From assembly GCF_045865695.1 (NCBI RefSeq), contig NZ_BAACAP010000239.1, positions 62,001 to 126,000 of the forward strand: a stretch of DNA of 64,000 nt. The letters are read 5' to 3'. Both the position numbers and the translations under genes were made by a program. Shown one piece after another: positions 1 to 6,822 of the stretch (its first letter is position 1; each line of letters begins with the position of its first letter). The stretch is from Scytonema sp045865695. Its GTDB lineage: Bacteria; Cyanobacteriota; Cyanobacteriia; Cyanobacteriales; Nostocaceae. The notes under the pieces are model-generated. The model did no database searches. It was not told the origin of the DNA and saw only the letters and a program-made list of their open reading frames with translations.

Positions 1-738
1 CTCTTGCGTCCTGAGAATTTCTGTCTCTTCAACTCCATGCGCCCGCGTCACTGGCACGAGTTTAATCATCTCGATTAAATGGGAAGACATGACTTCCTTT
101 TGCTGGCGGAAATCATGATTGCAATTTTGGATAGGTGTTTTGAGAACTTCTGCCAACAGCACGGATGTTGGAACTGTAGCTACAAAAAAGAGCAAAAACC
201 AAGGGGCGCGAGTCGCGGTTACTGAAACGGCAACCAGAATTGTTAATATTGCTGAGGGTACAAATTGAAAAATGCGATCGGCAAGAATCTGAATTTCTTC
301 CACATCTCGCAAAAGTTTTGCTTGGAGCGCTCCTGTCGTGCGTTGTTTGTAAAAACCAATGGATAGTTGTTGCAACTGACGTGTCAACGCATCCCGCAAC
401 CTCGTTTCCATGTGACGGGTGACTGCACTCAAAGTCGTAATGTACAGATATTGCATGGGAATGTTCTGTACGAGAGAGATCGCCAAAACAACCCCATTTA
501 ACCACAGTTGTCCGAGGGTGTGTTCTTGGGGGTGAGAAATAATATCAATAATGTTAGCAATAACAACAGGTCGAATCCAGTCTGGGCTGTACTTTATGAT
601 ATAGTACACCATTGCCAAAACTAGCTTAGGCCAATCGTGGCGATAGAGAAGAAGGAGTGTTTTAAAAGGAGCATCACTGCGGTAAAAAGAAAGGGGCAAC
701 CCTTGAGGCGGTTGCTGGTTATATTGTGGTATTTTCAT
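1..738 (-). CDS. ABC exporter, N-terminal transmembrane part (partial)
   Basis: Partial gene: it starts with ATG at 738 and runs off the left edge of the window, so only 246 codons are present. The translation begins MKIPQYNQQPPQG and contains hydrophobic segments typical of the six-helix membrane domain of ABC exporters (around residues 60-85, 160-195). It also has the basic intracellular stretch seen in MsbA/HlyB-like proteins (HMETRLRDALTRQLQQLS, then FYKQRTTGALQAKLLRDVEEI). The nucleotide-binding domain would lie beyond the edge, so Walker motifs cannot be checked. The family assignment rests on the membrane-domain pattern. The substrate is unknown; a lipid, glycolipid or peptide would fit the family. 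It was found by reading the open frame to the window edge. Confidence 0.82.
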   Translation of the reverse strand, partial: MKIPQYNQQPPQGLPLSFYRSDAPFKTLLLLYRHDWPKLVLAMVYYIIKYSPDWIRPVVIANIIDIISHPQEHTLGQLWLNGVVLAISLVQNIPMQYLYITTLSAVTRHMETRLRDALTRQLQQLSIGFYKQRTTGALQAKLLRDVEEIQILADRIFQFVPSAILTILVAVSVTATRAPWFLLFFVATVPTSVLLAEVLKTPIQNCNHDFRQQKEVMSSHLIEMIKLVPVTRAHGVEETEILRTQE

Positions 739-917
739 GAAGTCCAAATTTAGCTACCTAGTGATAGCAAATTTGAGAGCAGTTTAGCTACTGTTTGTGA
801 AAATTTTCCGTATTGCTCTAAGTATTGTTTATAACAGTTTGGGTCTTTAGTTTCAAAGTAGTAGTGCAATCGCTCTTGGAATGAATCCAGAATTTTAGCA
901 GAGCGAGAGCGATCGCA

Positions 918-1376
918 TTACAATACGTTTGATTTTGAGGATTTCTCAGAGTGTTCCCAGAAGATATTGCGTTGCATCCAAAGATAAATCGTTGTCCAGA
1001 TGCTAAATAATGCAAAGGGAAGGAATAGCAGATTCCCTGGGCTGATACTACCCAGGTACAGGTCACGAGTCCACGCTGATGTCAGAGAATAAAACCATAG
1101 GATGTTCGCCATTTGTGCCGCTGTCCAACCCCAAGAGGTCAAACGCCAAAGTCCGGGTACGCTCATGACGAGCATAGGTACTGCCCAAGTAATATCTGCA
1201 ACAATGAATCCTAAAGTCGAAGCAGCAGAAGCTTTATCCAAAGCTATGGGCAGGTTTTTGTTAATAAAGAGTCGCTGAATCACCAAAAACCAGAAACCAA
1301 GGGTGATGATGGTAGCAACTCCGTTAATTATTGCAATTACGGTTACACCCAATGGTCGTAGGGAACGTGTATCCAT
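918..1376 (-). CDS. Small four-helix membrane protein, unknown function
   Basis: This gene encodes 152 residues with about four hydrophobic segments (roughly 8-32, 52-72, 82-102, 112-133) and a charged, serine- and lysine-rich C-terminal tail. It starts MDTRSLRPLGVTVIAI. No catalytic motif is visible and I do not recognise the family; it looks like the small conserved membrane proteins common in cyanobacteria. It lies upstream of, and in the same direction as, the ABC exporter, about 180 bp away, so co-transcription is possible but not shown. The start ATG at 1376 is preceded by AT-rich sequence with an AAGGTAGGAAA-like purine stretch that can serve as ribosome-binding site. Confidence 0.7.
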   Translation of the reverse strand: MDTRSLRPLGVTVIAIINGVATIITLGFWFLVIQRLFINKNLPIALDKASAASTLGFIVADITWAVPMLVMSVPGLWRLTSWGWTAAQMANILWFYSLTSAWTRDLYLGSISPGNLLFLPFALFSIWTTIYLWMQRNIFWEHSEKSSKSNVL

Positions 1377-1495
1377 TTCCTACCTTTTAGTTTAAGAGTT
1401 AACGCTTTCGTCCAATTTATCCTATTTCCACATACCAAAGCAATTTCAGCTATGCAGTTATGCTGAGGAAGGTAAATAACTCATACACTGACAAT

Positions 1496-1807
1496 ATGAA
1501 CGATTCTTTTCCACCAGATATTCAGCGCTCGATTCAACAAAGCTTGCAAGAAATTGCTTCGCAAATGGGGCAACCATTAGATGAGATAGCAGCAGAACGG
1601 CTGTATCGAGATGCCGGTATTCTGCTCGACGGCATCCGGTGCGAACCACTTACCTTAGCACGCTTAGCAGGAACATTACTCGTATATCAAATGCAGAACA
1701 CGGAACCGGAAGAATTGGAGTGGTTCAAATCTCAAGTGCAACAATGTTCCAGCGATGAAGAAGTTGAGGAATTAATCGAGTCAATCAATCGGACTGATGC
1801 ACTATAG
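1496..1807 (+). CDS. Small acidic conserved hypothetical protein
   Basis: A soluble, acidic, helical protein of 103 residues starting MNDSFPPDIQRSIQQ. The open frame extends upstream to an ATG at 1460, but the extra twelve residues (MLRKVNNSYTDN) have no family-like character, so I favour the start at 1496. No signal peptide, membrane segment or catalytic motif is visible. The C-terminal half is rich in glutamate (EEVEELIESIN), giving an amphipathic helix. It is divergent from the membrane-protein gene at 918-1376, with only about 120 bp between starts. I do not recognise a function. Confidence 0.6.
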   Translation: MNDSFPPDIQRSIQQSLQEIASQMGQPLDEIAAERLYRDAGILLDGIRCEPLTLARLAGTLLVYQMQNTEPEELEWFKSQVQQCSSDEEVEELIESINRTDAL

Positions 1808-1960
1808 AACGAAATTACGGAAATGTCCGCCTAATCAGCGCTCGCCGCAGTTGGGCGGGGAGACCACCGAACCATGCCTATGGGGTGATAGGTACTCGCG
1901 TCAATAGTTCAAAAATACTATGGAATGTGGGTTACAATAGTCAGTAAAATTGAGAAAAAA

Positions 1961-2143
1961 ATGATTAAGCCTAAAAATGTAGTATATCGTGGACACTCAA
2001 TAGAAAAAGTTGGTCACGGTAAAAGATCCGTATTTAGGACAATTATTAATGAAAAAGAGTGGTCTGCTATAACTGAATCAGAAGTGAAAACAGCCATTGA
2101 TGTTTGGATTGATGAAGGAGTAGAGCCTCAACAGGATAATTAA
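1961..2143 (+). CDS. Small hypothetical protein (60 residues)
   Basis: A short ORF starting MIKPKNVVYRGHSIEK and ending before a repeat-rich intergenic stretch. An upstream in-frame ATG at 1925 would add twelve residues, but the one at 1961 follows a purine-rich TGAGAAAAAA stretch and is the better start. The protein looks like a compact alpha/beta mini-domain with a tryptophan-containing C-terminal helix (VKTAIDVWIDEGV). No family is recognised. The length and amino-acid composition are reasonable for a real small gene, but no neighbour supports it. Confidence 0.4.
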   Translation: MIKPKNVVYRGHSIEKVGHGKRSVFRTIINEKEWSAITESEVKTAIDVWIDEGVEPQQDN

Positions 2144-2264
2144 GGTACCGCTGCCAAAGCTATATGGAATTGCGTCTTAATCCGCAACACTGACAGGAAT
2201 CTGGATTGCGTGTGGAAAAAGACTAAAGATTCTAAATATTAAACGCTGCAACAATCGGTCGTGC

Positions 2265-2412
2265 AACAACCTAAGGGCATAGCCTTCGACCGAAGCGTAT
2301 AGCCATTACGGGCATAGGTTTCAGCCGAAGCGAAGCGTGTGCTTTGCACATAGCGTGTCGCGATAAGACGAGAGCGTGTCCGTAAGGACATAGGAGATAC
2401 CCGTAAGGGTCA
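2265..2412. repeat. Cluster of short palindromic dispersed repeats
   Basis: A run of short imperfect palindromes joined head to tail: GCATAGCCTTCGACCGAAGC, TGCTTTGCACA, GTCCGTAAGGAC and ACCCGTAAGGGT. These are the small dispersed repeats typical of Nostocales intergenic DNA. A similar chain of palindromes occurs inside a gene at about 40870-40945. Function is unknown; they may fold in RNA. The whole stretch 2144-2424 between the two flanking small genes holds no other feature I can support. Confidence 0.7.
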
Positions 2413-2424
2413 CTGGTCAGGTGA

Positions 2425-2703
2425 TTACTGTTCCCTGTTAACGCGCCAGAGAAGAATATTCAATTCCTCACAGTAACATCCAGAATCAAGAGTTTTGATT
2501 TCGCGATCGCATATCCAATTGTAAATTTTTCGCGCTCTTGCCAGGGCTACATTTGTTGATGGGTATATACGAGGACTGGGACAAAACACTTCTCCATTGA
2601 TATGTATTGCAGCTATTTGCCAGTAATCGCTTCTGTTACCTTCAGGAATAATTTCTACAAATCCATCTTTAAATGGTTCAATAATTCCCATATTGTCGTG
2701 CAT
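2425..2703 (-). CDS. Small hypothetical protein (92 residues)
   Basis: A soluble protein starting MHDNMGIIEPFKDGFVEI. Its middle has the order beta strands, then PSTNVALARARKIYNWI, which reads as an amphipathic helix that packs against a small sheet. This pattern occurs in small cyanobacterial proteins of unknown function, and I can assign no reaction. The upstream region carries AAGAAAAAGTGAT near the ATG, a weak ribosome-binding site. Its 3' end borders the palindromic repeat cluster at 2265-2412. Confidence 0.5.
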   Translation of the reverse strand: MHDNMGIIEPFKDGFVEIIPEGNRSDYWQIAAIHINGEVFCPSPRIYPSTNVALARARKIYNWICDREIKTLDSGCYCEELNILLWRVNREQ

Positions 2704-2784
2704 ATCACTTTTTCTTGAAGGGCAGTTTGTTTTGTGAAGCTTCTACCTCTACTCTACAAACTGCTTTTCAAGATTTCGGTATCT

Positions 2785-2925
2785 GAAGAGCGAAATGGCG
2801 ATTGGGCATTGGGGAACTCGGGGCCCCCTCCTTGTTTGAGGGGCAATGGCGATTGGGCATTGGGGATTGGGCATGGGAAAAGAATTATTTTCCCAGTTCC
2901 CAGTCCCCAGTCCCCAATCCCCTAA
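2785..2925. repeat. GATTGGGCATTGGGG-type tandem repeat
   Basis: Degenerate copies of ATTGGGGATTGGGCATTGG arranged in tandem, including a GGGGAACTCGGGGCCCCCTC block. The same block recurs at 28276-28316, and a diverged form lies inside a kinase gene at 36303-36412. The last bases of the repeat form the TAG stop codon of the secreted protein gene that ends at 2922. Short frames through this stretch encode only repeat peptides. Confidence 0.8.
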
Positions 2926-4085
2926 TTTCCAATTGGCGGTGCGAGAGGTTGACGGGGTGTACCACCTCCACCAATGCTGTTCGGACTGTTATTGTCTACA
3001 ACCTTTAAAGTACCAATAATCTTTGTCATGTCGGCTTGGAGGTCTTTGTCGTCGTTGAAGTGACGCCCCGTGACTTTTTCATATTCGTCTTCAGCTTCTT
3101 TTTCCAAACAGATATAGTTGTAGTCCCAGCCCGAATCGTCAACGATGTAAGCACCATAGTCTTGCATTGCCTGGAAAATCTTTTTGCCTGCTTTGGTAGT
3201 GATTCCCAAACTTTCTGCGGAGACGTTAGGTGAAACAGCTACTAAAGAACCCATCACGAGTGCTGGGTTAGAGCCTTTGTATTGATTTGATGCATTGGCA
3301 TCAGCGACGCGGGCTGGCCACCGACGACCGGGAGTCGGCGATGAAGGATTGTAGTGCAACCACTTGCCCCAGACAACCAGCTTGAGTGCGTGACGAATAG
3401 GATTTTCATCTAATAACTCGCCTTTACGAATACTGCCACCAATACTGGACATTCCCGATCCACCATGTCCACCATCAATGCCATCACCATAAATATCTTG
3501 CTCTCCAAACCAGTAACCATAAAGAGGACCGCCCTTTTCGCATCGAGTAGTCACATTAAACGACACTAGAGTTTTGCCGTCTGGTTTCAAAAATGCTGAG
3601 GAGTTGTTTGGAGTAGAATACTGCCTCGCATCTGGAATTATGAGATCGTGAGGAACTCTCAATTGCTCTGCGGCTTTGGGATGCCACTGAGCCTGTTCTT
3701 GGGGTACAGTACCGCTACAACGGTTTTTGTCCCAACCACCTACCATATAGACGTTTTGCAATCGATCGGTTTCTTTAGTCACGACAAACCAGTCCGTGTC
3801 AGATCCAGCACCTTTTGAACCAATATAAGCATCAACATAATTCGCGTTTGAACCAATTGGTACATTCCAAATACTGTCACAGGCAAAAGGCCACTCGTGC
3901 TTATTCCGTGGTTGACCGGGACCGCAATCGATCTTTGGGGTTGCTGGGGTTGCTTGAGCGATAAGATTTTTGTTCCCTTCTCTGGCGCTTAAGCTAGATG
4001 GATCTTGAGTGCTAAAACTAACTGTAGCCGCACTAGTGAGAGCGTAACTGATAGCAGTAACGGTAATGGAATTGAATATACTCAT
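2922..4085 (-). CDS. Secreted protein of unknown function
   Basis: This gene encodes 387 residues. The N-terminus (MSIFNSITVTAISYALTSAA) is a hydrophobic signal-like segment, followed by a low-complexity linker and then a folded part beginning near residue 53 (IDCGPGQPRN). Cysteines at CGPGQ, FACDSIW, RCSG, RCEKGG and YICLEKE suggest an exported, possibly disulphide-bonded protein. GGSGMSSIGGSIRKGE followed by PIRHALKLVVWGK resembles secreted proteins of actinobacteria and other bacteria whose function I do not know. No catalytic motif can be named. The start has a good GAAGAGG Shine-Dalgarno. The C-terminal PPIGN and the stop lie at the edge of a GATTGGGG repeat, so the natural C-terminus may have been altered. 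Confidence 0.78.
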   Translation of the reverse strand: MSIFNSITVTAISYALTSAATVSFSTQDPSSLSAREGNKNLIAQATPATPKIDCGPGQPRNKHEWPFACDSIWNVPIGSNANYVDAYIGSKGAGSDTDWFVVTKETDRLQNVYMVGGWDKNRCSGTVPQEQAQWHPKAAEQLRVPHDLIIPDARQYSTPNNSSAFLKPDGKTLVSFNVTTRCEKGGPLYGYWFGEQDIYGDGIDGGHGGSGMSSIGGSIRKGELLDENPIRHALKLVVWGKWLHYNPSSPTPGRRWPARVADANASNQYKGSNPALVMGSLVAVSPNVSAESLGITTKAGKKIFQAMQDYGAYIVDDSGWDYNYICLEKEAEDEYEKVTGRHFNDDKDLQADMTKIIGTLKVVDNNSPNSIGGGGTPRQPLAPPIGN

Positions 4086-4693
4086 TTGCCTCTTCTATTG
4101 AATTCACAGTCGATTGAACACACACTGATATGTATTTCCCTACACCAAATGTGATAGAGGCTAAACCCTGAACAATAAATTTGACAGGATATGTAGGCGC
4201 TGTACAAATCAGCCTAAGTCAGACAAACAAAACTAATTGTTTGCAGTAGAGAACACAGCACCACTCGCCTAACTGGTATAGACTAAATGCGATCGACTAT
4301 TATCGCAACCGTAATTACCGATAAAGTTATCAATTCAAAGTTTAAGGTTGTAATTTTGAACTTCTGAAAGTATGTCACTGTATGCTTTTTGGCAGATAAG
4401 AACCTATTTATTTTTTTTCAAAAAATAATTTTTATGAATTGTAATAGTATAAATGACTACATTGATAATTTATAACTTTAGTAGTATTGAATAGCCTTAA
4501 ATTTATCTAAATATAGACAATTTTTCTTTGATAGAATCTTCTCTCGTCCATTTGCTCCTTCATATCAACTCACTCGCATTACTTCCTCAGCATAAAAAGA
4601 TACTTCATCTTTTCAAACAACACCATATATCTAAAAGCGGTTGTCTGTATAACTTTTTTATGATATGTAAGTTGCAACCGTTACAAAACAATG
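4086..4693. other. Gene-free AT-rich stretch
   Basis: About 600 bp with no supported gene. It is strongly AT-rich around 4380-4520 and contains the promoter region of the secreted-protein gene to its left. A GCGATCGA-type HIP1-like site lies near 4290. A short plus-strand frame that opens at 4528 runs through the MITE and is not credible. Confidence 0.5.
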
Positions 4694-4810
4694 ACTCCCT
4701 TCCCTCTAGAAGATTATCCAAACAAGTAGGTAGGGCTATGCCGCACAAAGTGCGAATGTGCGGCATAGCCCTACCTACAAAGAGCGGTAATTTTAGAGTG
4801 GAAAGGGAGT
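4694..4810. mobile_element. MITE copy 1 (117 bp, terminal ACTCCCTT repeats)
   Basis: The element begins ACTCCCTTCC and ends GGAAAGGGAGT, forming terminal inverted repeats. It has a large internal palindrome: GTAGGTAGGGCTATGCCGCA pairs with its complement just downstream. It contains no ORF. A second copy of almost the same length and layout lies in inverted orientation at 5507-5624. The stop codon of the methyltransferase begins two bases after the right end. The structure (terminal repeats, palindromic core, two copies) fits a non-autonomous MITE; the parent transposase is not in the window. Confidence 0.75.
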
Positions 4811-4811
4811 A

Positions 4812-5450
4812 TCATAAATCTTTATAAGCAACAATTGAGTCTGCTAGAAATGGGATGAGTTTTGAAATTGATTCAAACCCTAACTTCCAAGGTGCGATAA
4901 GTTGTTCCACAAACAGACCGGGATACTTAGTCCATTTTCGCAACCCACCGCCTACTAATTTGTAACCACGACGCCGGAAATCATCGCGGGACGACACATA
5001 ACTTAAGTGAGCTTCAAAATCATTAAACCCTACTATAGTCTCTGAACCTTCTCGAAAGCATGGATAATTAGGAGTGGAGATTATCACTCTTTTATTAGCT
5101 GCTTTCTCCAAAATATTTAGGAAACTTTCAACTTTTTCTTGTTCTATATGTTCGATGATTTCACATGCTAAAACGGTATCCCATTTATCCTCTAGAGGAG
5201 ATGGCATTACCTGATGCCAGACAGTACGATAACATTTTTGTAGAGAACAATATTCTACATTTGCTTGAAATGCATCAACGCCATCAACCAAAGGAGGCTT
5301 GTTTAATTGAGCTTCCCAATAGTTACTTTGAATTAAGTTACCCCATCGTCCCAAGCCACACCCAACATCTAGCACGGTGTCTCCTGTAATTAAAGGAACA
5401 ACTATTGAATCGAGGTAAAGTGGAGAAGAACTCATACAGTACTCACTCAA
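4812..5450 (-). CDS. Class I SAM-dependent methyltransferase
   Basis: This gene encodes 212 residues. Motif I of the SAM-binding Rossmann fold is clear (TVLDVGCGLGRWGN, about residues 26-39), and a later DTVLACEIIEHIE segment (about 87-99) is the motif IV region of Methyltransf_11/23-type enzymes. The substrate cannot be read from the sequence; its position at the downstream end of the polysaccharide locus suggests sugar or glycan-end methylation, which is inference. The ATG at 5450 is used here, with an alternative at residue 6 (MSSSPLYLDS). The gene is bracketed by two inverted MITE copies and its stop codon lies immediately beside one, so the extreme C-terminus could have been reshaped by insertion. 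Confidence 0.85.
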   Translation of the reverse strand: MSEYCMSSSPLYLDSIVVPLITGDTVLDVGCGLGRWGNLIQSNYWEAQLNKPPLVDGVDAFQANVEYCSLQKCYRTVWHQVMPSPLEDKWDTVLACEIIEHIEQEKVESFLNILEKAANKRVIISTPNYPCFREGSETIVGFNDFEAHLSYVSSRDDFRRRGYKLVGGGLRKWTKYPGLFVEQLIAPWKLGFESISKLIPFLADSIVAYKDL

Positions 5451-5506
5451 AATTGAAAATTCTTACAAATGATATAGGATTGCTAGATACTCTCTCAGAT
5501 GTTACT

Positions 5507-5624
5507 ACTCCCTTTGGGCTCTAAAATTCCCGATCTTAGTAGGTAGGGCTATGCCGCATGTTCGCGCTTTGTAGGGCATAGCCCCACCTACCTGTAATGG
5601 TAATCATAAGAGCGGGAAGGGAGT
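5507..5624. mobile_element. MITE copy 2 (118 bp, inverted relative to copy 1)
   Basis: It begins ACTCCCTTTGGGCTCTAAAA and ends GGGAAGGGAGT. Read in reverse complement, copy 1 (4694-4810) shows the same order: ACTCCCTT end, CTCTAAAATT, the GTAGGTAGGGCTATGCCGCA arm, spacer, complementary arm, AAGGGAGT end. The internal arms differ slightly (TAGGGCATAGCCCCACC), so the copies have diverged. It has no ORF. It sits between glf and the methyltransferase gene and may interrupt transcription reading into the latter. Confidence 0.75.
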
Positions 5625-5632
5625 AACTATTT

Positions 5633-6760
5633 CTATATAGAATTAGTCACCTCTTTCTCGAACAAACTTAAGGCGCGTAATGCTGCTTGATCCATGTCAT
5701 AGTATTTGTATTCAGCAAGTCGTCCGGCAAAAATGACTGTACCTTTAAGCTTCTGAACTTCTTTAAGGTAGAGGTCATAACGATCGCGGTTTTCTTCACG
5801 TGGAATTGGGTAATATGGATCGTTTTTACCTGGTACGTAAGCTTGAGGGTATTCCATAACCAATGTAGTCTTGGGTGAAGTTTGCCCAGATAAATACTTC
5901 TGCTCGGTAATACGGGTAATATCGTAATCGTTAGGATAATTAACTGTACCGACTTCTTGGTAATGCTCTTGGTCTAAAGTTTCAAAGTGGAAGCGCAAGC
6001 TACGGTAAGGTAACTCGCCGTACATATAATCAAAGAAGGTATCAATGGGACCAGTGTAAACCATCCGGTTGAATCTGATGTCGTTAATAACTTCTCGATA
6101 GTCTGCATTTAAAAGGACTTTGATATTGGGGTGAGCAAGCATCCGGCGGAACATTTCCGTGTAGCCGTACTTTGGCATTGCTTGATATGGATCTTGGAAG
6201 TAGCGATTATCTCTGCTAATGTAAACTGGAACGCGCCCTGTCACTCCGCGATCGAGATCTTCTGGTTTCAGTTCCCACTGTTTGGCTGTATAACGGACAA
6301 AGATATTTTCATAAATGTAATTGGCAAGAAACTCTAAATCTCCAACAGCAGTTTCTCTCAACTTGAGAATTGGTACCTTGACTCCAAAGCCGAAGTGTTC
6401 TAAAAGCTGTTCCTCTAACTTTTCAGCATAGCGAGGAGGAAACAGAGCATAAAGTGTATTTAAATTAAATGGTAAGGGAACTTTTTTTCCTTCCACAACA
6501 GCAAGCACGTGGTGGTAATAAGGTCGCCATTCAGTAAATTGAGATAAGTAATCCCAAACTTTTTTAGATTTGGTGTGAAAAATATGGGGACCGTATTTAT
6601 GTACTAAAATGCCGTGTTCATTGTAATAGTCATAGGCGTTACCGCCTATATGGTCTCGTTTTTCTACAATGAGTACTCGTTGTCCTAACTCGTTAGCAAT
6701 TCTTTCAGCTAGAACACACGCAGAATATCCAGCCCCTACAATCATCCAATCTACTTTCAT
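5633..6760 (-). CDS. glf: UDP-galactopyranose mutase
   Basis: This gene encodes 375 residues, the usual length. The enzyme is a flavoprotein that converts UDP-galactopyranose to UDP-galactofuranose, the donor for Galf-containing glycans. An N-terminal FAD-binding fold is visible (MIVGAGYSACVLAERIA, then VEKRDHIGGNAYD). Family hallmarks follow: YGPHIFHT, RVPVYISRDNRYFQDPYQ, RSLRFHFET and the C-terminal GRLAEYKYYDMD. A strong Shine-Dalgarno (AAGGAG, seven bases before the ATG) fixes the start. It lies directly downstream of a GlfT2-like transferase, which fits a donor-supply and transfer pair. The usual GFSG after the first glycines reads GYSA here, a conservative variation. Confidence 0.96.
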   Translation of the reverse strand: MKVDWMIVGAGYSACVLAERIANELGQRVLIVEKRDHIGGNAYDYYNEHGILVHKYGPHIFHTKSKKVWDYLSQFTEWRPYYHHVLAVVEGKKVPLPFNLNTLYALFPPRYAEKLEEQLLEHFGFGVKVPILKLRETAVGDLEFLANYIYENIFVRYTAKQWELKPEDLDRGVTGRVPVYISRDNRYFQDPYQAMPKYGYTEMFRRMLAHPNIKVLLNADYREVINDIRFNRMVYTGPIDTFFDYMYGELPYRSLRFHFETLDQEHYQEVGTVNYPNDYDITRITEQKYLSGQTSPKTTLVMEYPQAYVPGKNDPYYPIPREENRDRYDLYLKEVQKLKGTVIFAGRLAEYKYYDMDQAALRALSLFEKEVTNSI

Positions 6761-6783
6761 CTCATCTCTCCTTATGTAAAATC

Positions 6784-6822
6784 AATCTAATCCCCAATCC
6801 CTAATCCCTAATCCCCAATCCA
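6784..6822. repeat. CCCTAATCCCCAATCC tandem repeat
   Basis: Tandem ATCCCCAATCCCTA units between glf and the upstream glycosyltransferase. Read on the minus strand, the repeat encodes the last residues (GLGIRD) and the TAG stop of the glycosyltransferase gene. The same repeat type recurs at 45517-45596 and 2785-2925. Confidence 0.75.

Noticed and set aside
113..505. Minus-strand 130-residue frame
   Set aside because: It overlaps the ABC exporter coding sequence in another frame and its composition (many His, Ser, Cys) is not protein-like; the exporter frame has clear family features.
4528..4827. Plus-strand 99-residue frame
   Set aside because: It runs through the MITE and its palindromic arms, encoding low-complexity sequence; no family resemblance.
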